Shown here piece by piece: positions 45,089-53,689 of a DNA stretch of 64,000 bases. The stretch covers positions 25,069 to 89,068 of the forward strand of contig CAZHJU010000009.1 of NCBI GenBank assembly GCA_964533495.1, read 5' to 3'. Source of the stretch: Ga0077527 sp964533495. Lineage in GTDB: Bacteria > Pseudomonadota > Gammaproteobacteria > Burkholderiales > SG8-41. The notes below the pieces were generated by a model. It searched no databases. It was not told where the DNA came from and saw only the letters and a program-made list of their open reading frames with translations. The position numbers and the translations under genes are program-made. Each line of letters opens with the position of its first letter. The stretch's first letter is position 1.

Positions 45089-46409
45089 AGATCGCCCGCA
45101 GCACCCGCGGCAGGCACAGGTGCAGCAGCAGGCCGCGCAGGCCGAGAAACACCGCCACCGCGCCCCACAGCCCGGCGTTGCCGAACACCGGCATCGCCGC
45201 GAACAGCACGGCGAGGAACACCAGGAACGACACGACCACGGTGTTGCGCATGATCCGCGTGCGCGTCGCCGCCAGGTAGACGCCGTCGTAGGTGTAGGCC
45301 CAGACGCCGATCAGCGGCAGCAGCGCCGGCCACAGCATCCAGGCCTCCGCGGTTTCCCGCACCTCGGGAATTCCGGTCAGCAGCGCGATGATCGCCGGTC
45401 CGGCGGCGAGGTACACCGCCACGTTCAGCACGGCCACCAGCCCCGCCCACAGGAACACCACGCGCATGTTGCGGCGGAAGGCCTCGCGGTTGCGGCGCCC
45501 CACCGACTCGCCGAGGATGGCTTCGGCGGCATGGGCGAAGCCGTCGAGCCCGAACGAAGTGAACATCAGGAAGTTGTGCAGCACCTGGTTGGCCGCCAGC
45601 GGCAGGTCGCCGAGCTCCGCGCTTTTCGCCATGAACACCGCCATCACCGACACCACGCAGAAGGTGCGCAGCACGATGTCGGTGTTGATCGCGAGCATGC
45701 GCCGGATGCGCGCGCCGTCGAGCACGCGGCCGCGCCGGCCGTCGTCGGGCAGCGCGCGCAGCACCCGCCGGACGCAGAACAGGCCGACCGCGAAGCCGGA
45801 GTACTCCGCGATCAGCGAGGCCGCCGCGACGCCCGGCACGCCCCAGCCGAGGCCGAACACGAACAGCACGCTCAGGACGATGTTGACGCCGTTGGTCGCA
45901 AACAGGATCACCAGCGGCAGGCGCGCGTCGCGCATGCCGTAGAGCCAGCCGACGATGGCATAGCTGCCGAGCACCGCCGGCATCGCCCACACGCGGATCA
46001 GGAAATATTCGCTAGCATGGAACTCGACCTCGGCGCTGGCGTCGATCAGCCATAGCGCGGCGCCGAGGACCGGCAGCTGCAGCGCCACCAGCACGCCGCC
46101 GATCGCGCCGGCCAGCAGCAGCGCGCGGCCGAGCATCGCCCGCACTTCGGCATGGTCGCCGGCGCCGCGCGCCTGCGCGGTCGGGCCGGTGGTGCCCATG
46201 CGCAGGCAGTTGAACAGGTGGTAGATGAAATTGAACAGCATCGCGCCGATCGCCACCGCGCCGAGGTAGTACGGCTCGGGCAGGTGCCCGACCACGGCCG
46301 TGTTCACCGCGCCGAGCAGCGGCACGGAGATGTTGGCGAGGATGATCGGCCCGGCCATCGCCCAGACCTGGCGATGCGGACCCGCGGCAAATGTCGGTTT
46401 GGAAGTCAC
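45087..46409 (-). CDS. MATE family efflux transporter (DinF-like)
   Basis: A 440-residue inner-membrane antiporter with about twelve helices in two homologous halves: QVWAMAGPIILANISVPLLG at the N-terminus, FNCLRMGTTGPTAQARGAGD, and GLDGFAHAAEAILGESVGRR in the second half. The pattern of LFNCLRMGTTG and GFAHAAEAI is of the DinF subgroup. It exports cationic drugs or metabolites in exchange for protons or sodium. Confidence 0.91.
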   Translation of the reverse strand: MTSKPTFAAGPHRQVWAMAGPIILANISVPLLGAVNTAVVGHLPEPYYLGAVAIGAMLFNFIYHLFNCLRMGTTGPTAQARGAGDHAEVRAMLGRALLLAGAIGGVLVALQLPVLGAALWLIDASAEVEFHASEYFLIRVWAMPAVLGSYAIVGWLYGMRDARLPLVILFATNGVNIVLSVLFVFGLGWGVPGVAAASLIAEYSGFAVGLFCVRRVLRALPDDGRRGRVLDGARIRRMLAINTDIVLRTFCVVSVMAVFMAKSAELGDLPLAANQVLHNFLMFTSFGLDGFAHAAEAILGESVGRRNREAFRRNMRVVFLWAGLVAVLNVAVYLAAGPAIIALLTGIPEVRETAEAWMLWPALLPLIGVWAYTYDGVYLAATRTRIMRNTVVVSFLVFLAVLFAAMPVFGNAGLWGAVAVFLGLRGLLLHLCLPRVLRAI

Positions 46410-46499
46410 GGGCCGCCGGATTTTAACCGTTGCGGCCCGCGCTGCAGCGCTGTTTCAGGAAACCGGAAAACCCGGACGGCCCGCGGAGCCGCCCGGCGC

Positions 46500-47402
46500 T
46501 CAGGCCTGCGGCTTCGCGCCCTTGATCTGGGTGCGGTAGAGCAGGCGGCGTTCGCCCGGATCGAAGGCCGTGCGCTTGTGCATCACGCAGCGGTTGTCCC
46601 AGATCAGCAGGTCGCCGACGCTCCATTTCTGGTACCAGGCGAACTCGTCGCGCGTGGCATGCGCCCACAGCCGGTCGAGCAGCGCCTCGCTGTCCTCGAG
46701 GCTCATGCCCACGACGTAACCGAAGGGCCGGCGGCCGAGGAACAGCGCCTTGCGGCCGGTGACCGGATGGCGGATCACCGCGGGATGGACCGCGCCCGGC
46801 GCCTCGCGCGGATCGGTGACGGCCTGGAAGCCCGCGCGCAGGTCGCCCGCGCTGTTGCGGCTGGAATCATGCTTGATCATCCTGCCTTCGATGGCCGCCT
46901 TGAGATCGGCGGGCAGCGTCTCGTAGGCGTGGTACATGTTGAGGAATCCGGTCTTGCCGCCCTCCTTCGTGACTTCCATCGCATACAGCAATGCGCCGGT
47001 GGGCGTGATCGCGTTGTAGGACATGTCGGTGTGCCACACCGCCTCGCCATAGCCGAGGCTGCCGATCGACTCGCCTTCGACCTTGATGTTCGACATCACC
47101 GCCATGTGCGGATAACCCTCGACCCAAGGCTTGCCCTTGGTGTTGATCGGCGCCTTGTCGAGTTCGCCGAAGCGGCGGCTGAAGTCCTGCAACTGGTCCT
47201 TGCTCAGGTTCTGCCCGCGGAAACGCAGCACCAGGTGTTTCATCCACGCGTCGTGGATCTGCCGGAACTGTGCGTCGGACAGCGGCAGCGTGAGGTCAAG
47301 GCCGATGATGTCGGCGCCGACCTGCTGGCCGATGGGTTCGACGGTGATGGCGCCGGACTGGGTGACGGTGCGGGCGCCGGCTGCGGTGGCGGTCACGGAC
47401 AT
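46500..47402 (-). CDS. TauD/TfdA family Fe(II)/2-oxoglutarate dioxygenase
   Basis: A 300-residue dioxygenase. The N-terminus is VEPIGQQVGADIIGLDLTLP. Iron ligands lie in AVWHTDMSYN (H-x-D) and the distal histidine in DNRCVMHKRTAFDPGERRLL, where the 2-oxoglutarate-binding arginine also sits. It is divergent from a GntR regulator across a 227-bp gap containing a perfect 14-bp palindrome, so the regulator probably controls it. Unlike the enzyme at 29891 it has its own regulator. Confidence 0.92.
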   Translation of the reverse strand: MSVTATAAGARTVTQSGAITVEPIGQQVGADIIGLDLTLPLSDAQFRQIHDAWMKHLVLRFRGQNLSKDQLQDFSRRFGELDKAPINTKGKPWVEGYPHMAVMSNIKVEGESIGSLGYGEAVWHTDMSYNAITPTGALLYAMEVTKEGGKTGFLNMYHAYETLPADLKAAIEGRMIKHDSSRNSAGDLRAGFQAVTDPREAPGAVHPAVIRHPVTGRKALFLGRRPFGYVVGMSLEDSEALLDRLWAHATRDEFAWYQKWSVGDLLIWDNRCVMHKRTAFDPGERRLLYRTQIKGAKPQA

Positions 47403-47502
47403 GGGGTTCCTCCTCGGAATCGGGTTTTCAGGAATCAGCGATGCAGGCGATGGTGATGCGGATGCAGATACGCGGATGCGGCTCGGCCGGCATTATGGCA
47501 CA

Positions 47503-47516
47503 GATTATTAATAATC
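47503..47516. promoter_or_regulatory. Putative GntR operator (perfect palindrome)
   Basis: GATTATTAATAATC is a perfect 14-bp palindrome followed by a partial third half-site GATAATCC. It lies between the divergent TauD-type and GntR genes, about 100 bp from the dioxygenase start and 114 bp from the regulator start, in GC-rich DNA. An operator is inferred from its position. Confidence 0.55.
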
Positions 47517-47629
47517 GATAATCCTCCGGCAAAACCGGCACCGGCGCTATACTCGCGGCGCGGCAGAAAAGCCGCCATCCCGCTGAATTCCGATCCCGCC
47601 GGTTAACAGGAGCCGATGAGCAGAAACCA

Positions 47630-48334
47630 ATGAGCGCAGGCACCGACAACATGCTGAACCGGACGCTGCCCGAAAAAATCGCCGAAACGCTGGCCGAGCG
47701 CATCATCGACGGCCGCCATCCGCCGTGCTCGCGTCTGGTCGAGGCCGTGCTGTCGGAGGAATTCGGTTCCAGCCACGGCCCCGTGCGCGACGCACTGCGC
47801 CTGCTGCAAAGCGCGGGCCTGGTCACCATCCTGCCCTACCGCGGCGCGGTGGTGACCGACGTTTCCGTGCGCGAAACCCGCGAACTCTACCAGGTGCGCG
47901 CCGCGCTGGTCGGCCTGCGCGCGCGCTGGATTGCCGAGGATCCGCAGCGCGAGGAACTGCTCACCAGGGTCGCCGAACCGATTGCGCAACTGCAGAAGCT
48001 TGCCAGCCGGGATGCCGAAGCCTATACGCGCACCGCGCTGCTGGTGAACCGCAACTTCACCGAAAGCCTGACCAATCGCTGGCTGCGCACGACGCTGGCC
48101 TCGCTGATGCTGCAGACCAGCCGCTACACGCGGCTCGCGCTGGCGTCGGCGGAACACCGGCGCTACTCGGCCCGGCAGTGGCAGGCGCTGTTCGACGCCA
48201 TCAGGACGGGCAACGGGGAGCGCGCCGAAGAAATCGCCGCGGCGCTGTCGCAGGCGACGCGCGACCAGGCGATCCGTTCGCTCGAACAGGCCCCCGGCAG
48301 GGCAACTGCGCGCCGGAAAAAAGCGGCGGCCTGA
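47630..48334 (+). CDS. GntR family transcriptional regulator (FadR/FCD type)
   Basis: A 234-residue regulator: an N-terminal winged helix-turn-helix (LPEKIAETLAERIIDGR, VEAVLSEEFGSSHGPVRDAL, LRLLQSAGLVTILPYRGAVV) and an all-helical C-terminal FCD-like ligand domain starting near residue 85 (VRETRELYQVRAALVGLRAR). Divergent from the TauD-type dioxygenase gene, which it likely represses until the substrate is present. Confidence 0.92.
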   Translation: MSAGTDNMLNRTLPEKIAETLAERIIDGRHPPCSRLVEAVLSEEFGSSHGPVRDALRLLQSAGLVTILPYRGAVVTDVSVRETRELYQVRAALVGLRARWIAEDPQREELLTRVAEPIAQLQKLASRDAEAYTRTALLVNRNFTESLTNRWLRTTLASLMLQTSRYTRLALASAEHRRYSARQWQALFDAIRTGNGERAEEIAAALSQATRDQAIRSLEQAPGRATARRKKAAA

Positions 48335-48376
48335 AACGCCGGCCACCGGGGTCCGGCCCGGCATCCGGGTTTCAAT

Positions 48377-48404
48377 AAATTATCAATAAAATCAATTATT
48401 TATT
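48377..48404 (-). repeat. 28-bp AT-rich motif, copy E
   Basis: On the minus strand the core is ATTGATTTTATTGATAA. This copy overlaps the last codons and stop of the quinone oxidoreductase gene, between its 3' end and the GntR gene's 3' end, so it is not in a promoter position for any annotated gene. Confidence 0.58.
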
Positions 48405-49391
48405 GATGATATCCAGCACCGGCTTGCCCACCATCCTGCGCGCCTCGTAAGCCGCATGCGCAGCCTCGACATTGTCCAGCGTGTAACGCGCGGCAATGTC
48501 GATCTTCAGCGTGCCGTCGAGCAGCGCGCCGAAAACGGCGTCGGCGCGGCGGCGGATTTCCGCGGCATCGCGCAGGTGGTCGGCCAGCCGCGGCCGCGTC
48601 AGCAGCAGCGAACCCGCTTCGCCGAGTTCCAGCGGATCGAGATCGGTCACCGAACCGGAAACATTCCCGTAGTTCACGACCAGGCCGCGCGTGCGCGTCG
48701 CGCGGAAGCTGTCGCGCAGCGTCGCCTTGCCGATGGAATCGAAGACCACGTCGACGCCCTGCCCGCCGGTCGCCTCGCGCACCGCATCGGCAAAACGGCC
48801 TTCGTCGTAGAGGAACACCTGCTCCGCGCCGCGGCTGCGCGCGACCGCCGCCTTGTCGGCGGAACTGGTGGTCGCCAGCACGCGCGCGCCGGCGTTCTTC
48901 GCGATCTGGATCAAGATCTGGCCGATGCCGCCGGAAGCCGCGTGCACCAGACAACTGCGGCCCGGCGCGAGCCGGCCGACGTCGTGCGCAAGATAATGCG
49001 CCGTGTACCCCTGAAACACCGAAGCCGCCGCGAGGTCCAGCGGCAACGCCGCCGGCACCTTCACCGCCTGCCATGCCGGCACCACGGCATATTCGGCATA
49101 ACTGCCCCAGACGATGCACCAGGCCACGCGGTCGCCGACCGCATGCGAGGTCACGCCCCCGCCCAGAGCGACCACTTCCCCGGCGCCCTCCATGCCCAGC
49201 GTGCAGGGCAGGCGCACCGGATAAGTCCGCGATTTCGCGTACTTGCCCTGCCGGGTGTGGATGTCCATGAAATTGATGCCGGCGTGGTGGACGCGGACCA
49301 GCACGGTGCCGGGCGCGGCCTCGGGCACGGGCGCATCCACCCTGCGCAGAACCTCGGGACCGCCGTACTGGTGGATCTGTATGCTTTGCAT
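48396..49391 (-). CDS. Quinone oxidoreductase (zinc-independent MDR/alcohol dehydrogenase superfamily)
   Basis: A 331-residue NADPH:quinone reductase-like enzyme: IQIHQYGGPEVLRRVD start, HHAGINFMDIHTRQGKY, LGMEGAGEVVALG, and the cofactor motif HAASGGIGQILIQIAKNAGA. The structural and catalytic zinc cysteines of alcohol dehydrogenases are absent, as expected for QOR-type members. It is convergent with the GntR gene. It reduces quinones or alpha,beta-unsaturated carbonyls by single-electron or hydride transfer. Confidence 0.91.
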   Translation of the reverse strand: MQSIQIHQYGGPEVLRRVDAPVPEAAPGTVLVRVHHAGINFMDIHTRQGKYAKSRTYPVRLPCTLGMEGAGEVVALGGGVTSHAVGDRVAWCIVWGSYAEYAVVPAWQAVKVPAALPLDLAAASVFQGYTAHYLAHDVGRLAPGRSCLVHAASGGIGQILIQIAKNAGARVLATTSSADKAAVARSRGAEQVFLYDEGRFADAVREATGGQGVDVVFDSIGKATLRDSFRATRTRGLVVNYGNVSGSVTDLDPLELGEAGSLLLTRPRLADHLRDAAEIRRRADAVFGALLDGTLKIDIAARYTLDNVEAAHAAYEARRMVGKPVLDIINK

Positions 49392-49502
49392 GAAGGAAGT
49401 TTTTGCGGGAGGACGGCATTATCGCGCATCGGCGCCCCGTGAATGCCGGAGCATGCCGGCGATTGCACGATTGCGCTACACTGCGGCGCAGGAACCGACA
49501 GC

Positions 49503-50003
49503 ATGCCCGCAACCCCTTACCGTCTGCGACTGGCCGACAGCGGCGACATCCGGGAAATCGCCGTGATGTCGCGCTGCCTGATCGAAGTCGGCCTGCGCGG
49601 CTGGGCCTGGCATCCGGCACGGGTCGCGCGCGCGCTGCGCGCCCGCGAAACCTGCGTGCTGGTCGCGGACATCCGCGGCCATGCTGCCGGCTTCGCGATC
49701 ACCGAGTTCGGCGACGCCCGGGCCCATCTGTCGCTGTTCGCGGTCAAACCCGCCCACCAGCGCCGCGGCATCGGCATGGCGATGGTCGAATGGCTGACCG
49801 AATCCGCGCTCACCGCGGGCATCGACCACTTCACCGTCGAAATGCGCGCCAACAATTTCGCGGCGCGCAGTTTCTACGAGTCGCTCGGCTTCAGGCGGCA
49901 GCAGTACATCGCCGGCTACTACCAGAACATCGAGCCGGCAATCCGCATGCAGCGCGACCTGCGGCAACAGGTCATCGCGAACGAATCAAGAAAAACTGTT
50001 TAA
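49503..50003 (+). CDS. GNAT family N-acetyltransferase
   Basis: A 166-residue acetyltransferase. The acetyl-CoA loop is AVKPAHQRRGIGMAMVEWL near residue 82, followed by EMRANNFAARSFYESLGF, and the pattern matches ribosomal-protein-alanine-type acetyltransferases (RimI-like), though the protein is not next to tsaB. An in-frame start at 49443 would add 20 residues; ATG at 49503 gives the canonical N-terminus. It may be co-transcribed with the dehalogenase 14 bp downstream. Confidence 0.88.
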   Translation: MPATPYRLRLADSGDIREIAVMSRCLIEVGLRGWAWHPARVARALRARETCVLVADIRGHAAGFAITEFGDARAHLSLFAVKPAHQRRGIGMAMVEWLTESALTAGIDHFTVEMRANNFAARSFYESLGFRRQQYIAGYYQNIEPAIRMQRDLRQQVIANESRKTV

Positions 50004-50017
50004 AAACAATAATTTAT

Positions 50018-50728
50018 ATGATAACCGGGATCAAGGCGCTGACTTTCGACACCTTCGGCACCGTGGTCGACTGGCGCAGCAGCATCATCAGCGATCTTTC
50101 CGCCTGGGGGAAAACGCGCGGCCTCGCCGTCGACTGGACCGCGTTCGTCGACGAATGGAAAACCGCGTACAAACCGGGCATGGACAAGGTGCGCAGGGGC
50201 GAGTGGCCGTGGACCACCATCGACGGCATCTACCGCAGGGCGCTCGATGCGATGGCGCCGCGTTACGGCCTCGACCGGCTGGATGAAGCCGCGCTGCGGC
50301 ACATCAACCGCGTCTGGCACCGGCTGCTGCCCTGGCCCGACGCGGTCCCCGGCCTGCAGCGGCTGAAGAAAAAATTCCTGATCTCGACGCTGTCCAACGG
50401 CGACGTCGACATGCTCGCCAACATGGCGAAGCACGGCGGCCTGCCCTGGGACGTGATCCTCTGCGGCCAGGTGTTCCGCCATTTCAAGCCCGATCCCGAA
50501 ATCTATCTCGGCGCGATCGAGATGCTCGGCTGCAAGCCGCAGGAAGTGATGATGGTCGCCGCGCACAACGACGACCTGAAACACGCACGCAGCCACGGCA
50601 TGCGCACCGGCTTCGTGCTGCGCCCGACCGAATACGGGCCGGCGCAGCAGACCAATCTCAAGGCAGCCGAAGCCTGGGACGTCGTCGCCGGGGATTTCGG
50701 CGAACTGGCAACCGCGCTCGGCGCCTAG
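50018..50728 (+). CDS. Haloacid dehalogenase type II family hydrolase
   Basis: A 236-residue HAD-superfamily hydrolase. Motif I is ALTFDTFGTVVDWRSS with the nucleophilic aspartate, motif II ISTLSNGDVDM, motif III lysine in VFRHFKPDPEIYLG and motif IV MVAAHNDDLKHA. The arginine and tryptophan after motif I fit L-2-haloacid dehalogenases, which hydrolyse 2-haloacids to 2-hydroxyacids. It is preceded by an AT-rich stretch with no clear ribosome site. It overlaps the convergent queG gene end. Confidence 0.88.
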   Translation: MITGIKALTFDTFGTVVDWRSSIISDLSAWGKTRGLAVDWTAFVDEWKTAYKPGMDKVRRGEWPWTTIDGIYRRALDAMAPRYGLDRLDEAALRHINRVWHRLLPWPDAVPGLQRLKKKFLISTLSNGDVDMLANMAKHGGLPWDVILCGQVFRHFKPDPEIYLGAIEMLGCKPQEVMMVAAHNDDLKHARSHGMRTGFVLRPTEYGPAQQTNLKAAEAWDVVAGDFGELATALGA

Positions 50729-51807
50729 GCCGCGGCGCCGTGGCGCGCCAGCGCCCAAGCCACATGCTCGCGCACCAGCGCCGACGGATGGTCGGCGCGC
50801 GAGCGCAGCGCGGCCAGCACTTCCGGCGTGCTCCGCGCGTTGCCCAGCCCCACCGCGATGTTGCGCAGCCAGCGCTCGTGGCCGATGCGGTGGATCGCGC
50901 TGCCGGCAAGCCGCGACGCAAACGCCGCCTCGTCCCAGGCAAACAGTTCGGCCAGCGCGACATCGTCCAGCCCGTTGCGCACCGCGAAGTCATCTTCGGC
51001 ACTGACCTGCGCGAAGCGGTTCCACGGGCAGACGAGCTGGCAGTCGTCGCAGCCGTAGATCCGGTTGCCGATCAGCGGCCGGAATTCCTCGGGAATGCTG
51101 CCCTTCAGCTCGATGGTCAGGTAGGAAATGCAGCGCCGCGCGTCGAGCCGGTACGGCGCGACGATGGCCCGGGTCGGGCAGACGTCGATGCACCGGCTGC
51201 AGCTGCCGCAGTGTTCCGCCTGCGGCGCATCCACCGGCAGCGGCAGGTCGGTGTAGATCTCGCCGAGGAAAAAGGCCGAGCCGCCCTCGCGGTTGAGCAG
51301 CAGCGTGTGCTTGCCGCGCCACCCGAGCCCGGCCTTTTCCGCCAGCGCCACTTCCATCACCGGCGCGCTGTCGGTGAACACGCGGTAACGGTATTCGCCG
51401 ACCGCCGTTTCGATGCGCGAGGCCAGCTTCTGCAGCCTGCCGCGCAACACCTTGTGATAGTCGCGGCCGGTCGCGTAGCGGGAAATGAAGGCGCGCGCAT
51501 CGTCGCGGATCACCGCCCAGCTTTCGCGCGCCGACGGCGGCGTGTAATCGAGCCGCGCGACAATCACCCGCAGCGTGCCCGGCACCAGCTCGGCGGGACG
51601 GCTGCGCTTGACGCCGTGGCGTGCCATATAATCCATGTCGCCGTGCCAGCCGCGGGCCAGCCATTCGGCGAGCCGCGGTTCCGCATGCGACAGGTCGCAG
51701 TCGGCCACCGCGACCTGCCGGAACCCGAGCTCCGCGCCCCAGCGGTCCATCTCGCGCCGGAGCACCAGCCAATCGACGTCACTGCCCTGAAATGCACTCT
51801 CTTGCAT
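50725..51807 (-). CDS. queG: Epoxyqueuosine reductase QueG
   Basis: A 360-residue cobalamin- and Fe-S-dependent enzyme catalysing the last step of queuosine synthesis on tRNA. Ligands for two 4Fe-4S clusters are visible: HCGSCSRCIDVCPTRAI near residue 200 and GCDDCQLVCPWNRF near 250. HEAT-like repeats end the chain (SALVREHVAWALARHG). The N-terminal domain binds cobalamin. The ATG at 51807 overlaps the start region of tsaE on the other strand, a face-to-face arrangement. Confidence 0.94.
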   Translation of the reverse strand: MQESAFQGSDVDWLVLRREMDRWGAELGFRQVAVADCDLSHAEPRLAEWLARGWHGDMDYMARHGVKRSRPAELVPGTLRVIVARLDYTPPSARESWAVIRDDARAFISRYATGRDYHKVLRGRLQKLASRIETAVGEYRYRVFTDSAPVMEVALAEKAGLGWRGKHTLLLNREGGSAFFLGEIYTDLPLPVDAPQAEHCGSCSRCIDVCPTRAIVAPYRLDARRCISYLTIELKGSIPEEFRPLIGNRIYGCDDCQLVCPWNRFAQVSAEDDFAVRNGLDDVALAELFAWDEAAFASRLAGSAIHRIGHERWLRNIAVGLGNARSTPEVLAALRSRADHPSALVREHVAWALARHGAAA

Positions 51808-52272
51808 AGCCCGCATCTTAAACGCAGGCAGCATCTCGCCGCCGAAGACGACACGCTGGCGCTGGGTCGCGCGCTGGCGCCGCTGCTCGAGCCGGGCATG
51901 GTGCTGCATCTGCGCGGCGACCTCGGCGCCGGCAAGACCACGCTGGCGCGGGGCATCCTGCGCGGGCTGGGCCACGAAGGCCGCGTCAAAAGCCCGACCT
52001 ATACCCTGGTTGAACCTTATCAATTTTCTAGGTTATACTTGTATCACTTTGATTTTTATCGGTTCCTTGATCCCGAGGAACTGGAGGCCAGCGGCTTCCG
52101 GGAATACTTCAATCCCGAATCCGTATGCCTGGTCGAGTGGCCGGAAAAAGTGCCGGACCTGCCTGCCGCCGACCTGGAAATCAGCCTGCGTCCTGAAAAG
52201 CAGGGACGCACGATTGAGATCACGGCGCACACGGAGGCTGGCAGGCGTTGTCTCGACAAACTGACATACTGA
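51802..52272 (+). CDS. tsaE: tRNA threonylcarbamoyladenosine biosynthesis ATPase TsaE
   Basis: A 156-residue P-loop ATPase needed with TsaB and TsaD to make t6A37 on ANN-decoding tRNAs. Motifs: LRGDLGAGKTTLARGIL near residue 42, VKSPTYTLVEPY near 68, YHFDFYRFLDPEEL and the late VCLVEWPEK. A TTG at 51802 is the only sensible start, and it overlaps the queG start codon on the opposite strand. A stretch around 52015-52065 is strikingly AT-rich but encodes conserved residues. The 3' end overlaps amiC by 25 bp. Confidence 0.9.
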   Translation: MHSPHLKRRQHLAAEDDTLALGRALAPLLEPGMVLHLRGDLGAGKTTLARGILRGLGHEGRVKSPTYTLVEPYQFSRLYLYHFDFYRFLDPEELEASGFREYFNPESVCLVEWPEKVPDLPAADLEISLRPEKQGRTIEITAHTEAGRRCLDKLTY

Positions 52273-53612
52273 GACCCGTCATCCGCTGCGCGGCATATGC
52301 GCCGCATGCGCCCCGTTTTTTCCGCACGCTGCTGCAATTCCTCAAGGCCTGCATCGCCAGCCTGCTGATGGCCGCGCCCGCGTGGGCCGCCGAAACGCTG
52401 GTGACCTCGACCCGGGTCTGGCCGGCCCCGGACTACACCCGCGTCACCATCGAATCGCAACAGCCGGTCAAGCACACGCTGTTCAGCCTCGACAATCCCG
52501 ACCGCCTGGTGCTCGACCTCGAGGACGTCGCGCTGGGCGCGACGCTGAACGACATCGCCGGCAAGATCAGCGCCGAGGATCCCTACATCAAGGGCGTACG
52601 CGTCGGCCGCTTCAAGCCGGGCACGGTGCGCCTGGTGTTCGACCTGAAGGCGAAAATCAAGCCGGAAGTGTTTGCACTGGCGCCGATCGGCGAGTACGGC
52701 CACCGGCTGGTGCTCGACGTCTATCCGCTGGAACCGCCGGACCCGCTGCTCGCCTTTCTCAGGAACCGCGAGCACCGTCACGCCGAGCCGCCCGCGGCGG
52801 CGACCGCACCGGAACCCCCGGCGCCCCCGGTCGCCAGGGTCGATCCGCCCGCCACCACCAAGCCTGCCCCGCGCGCGGCACGCCCGCCATCGGAACGGCT
52901 GATCACCATCGTCATCGATGCCGGCCACGGCGGCGAAGACCCGGGCGCCCGCGGCCGCCGCGGCACGCTGGAAAAGCACGTGACGCTGGCGATCGCGCAG
53001 AAACTGAAGAACCGCATCGACAGCGAGCCCAACATGCGCGCGGTGCTGACCCGCGACGGCGACTACTTCATTCCGCTGCACATGCGCGTGGCCAAGGCGC
53101 GGCGGGTGCGCGCCGACCTGTTCGTGTCGATCCATGCCGATGCCTTCGTCAAACCCTCGGCCAACGGCTCCTCGGTGTTTGCGCTGTCCGAGCGCGGCGC
53201 CACCTCCGCCGCGGCAAGCTGGCTGGCCAAGCGGGAAAACGACGCCGACCTGATCGGCGGCGTCAACCTCGGCATCCAGGACCCGTACCTGAAACAGACC
53301 CTGCTCGACCTGTCGCAAACCGCGTCGATCAACGACAGCCTGAAGCTCGGCAAGGCGGTGCTGCAGGAGATGGGCGGCATCAACCGCCTGCACAAGAACT
53401 ACGTCGAACAGGCCGGCTTCGCAGTGCTGAAAGCGCCGGACATTCCCTCGATCCTGATCGAGACCGCCTTCATCAGCAATCCCGACGAGGAAATGAAGCT
53501 GAAGAACCCGGCCTACCAGAACAGGATGGCGGACGCGATCTTCACCGGGATCAAGCGCTATTTCGCGCAGAATCCGCCGCTGGCGCCGGCCCAGGTCGCC
53601 GCCACGCCCTGA
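52248..53612 (+). CDS. amiC: N-acetylmuramoyl-L-alanine amidase (AmiC-like)
   Basis: A 454-residue periplasmic cell-wall amidase that splits septal peptidoglycan. A long N-region and signal peptide end near APAWA (residue 47). An AMIN domain (residues about 50-165) follows, then a proline/alanine-rich linker and an Amidase_3 domain with zinc ligands in VIDAGHGGEDPGARG, the glutamate in TLEKHVTLAI, and SIHADAF. The catalytic glutamate is in ILIETAFISN. Start TTG at 52248 lies inside tsaE; the tsaE-amiC order is common in Proteobacteria. Confidence 0.92.
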   Translation: MSRQTDILRPVIRCAAYAPHAPRFFRTLLQFLKACIASLLMAAPAWAAETLVTSTRVWPAPDYTRVTIESQQPVKHTLFSLDNPDRLVLDLEDVALGATLNDIAGKISAEDPYIKGVRVGRFKPGTVRLVFDLKAKIKPEVFALAPIGEYGHRLVLDVYPLEPPDPLLAFLRNREHRHAEPPAAATAPEPPAPPVARVDPPATTKPAPRAARPPSERLITIVIDAGHGGEDPGARGRRGTLEKHVTLAIAQKLKNRIDSEPNMRAVLTRDGDYFIPLHMRVAKARRVRADLFVSIHADAFVKPSANGSSVFALSERGATSAAASWLAKRENDADLIGGVNLGIQDPYLKQTLLDLSQTASINDSLKLGKAVLQEMGGINRLHKNYVEQAGFAVLKAPDIPSILIETAFISNPDEEMKLKNPAYQNRMADAIFTGIKRYFAQNPPLAPAQVAATP

Positions 53613-53689
53613 AAACCGGCGACGACCCGGCATTGCACTAGAATAAGGCCCACAGATGCGCAACCATGCGCACGGGCCGGAGGGGAAAC

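Noticed and set aside
52015..52065. AT-rich patch inside tsaE as a possible insertion or further copy of the AT-rich motif
   Set aside because: It encodes the conserved YHFDFYRF segment of TsaE in frame and lacks the TTGATTTTATTGATA core.
50740..52272. A 510-codon plus-strand frame ending in tsaE
   Set aside because: Everything before 51802 is antisense to queG; only the TsaE domain is real.
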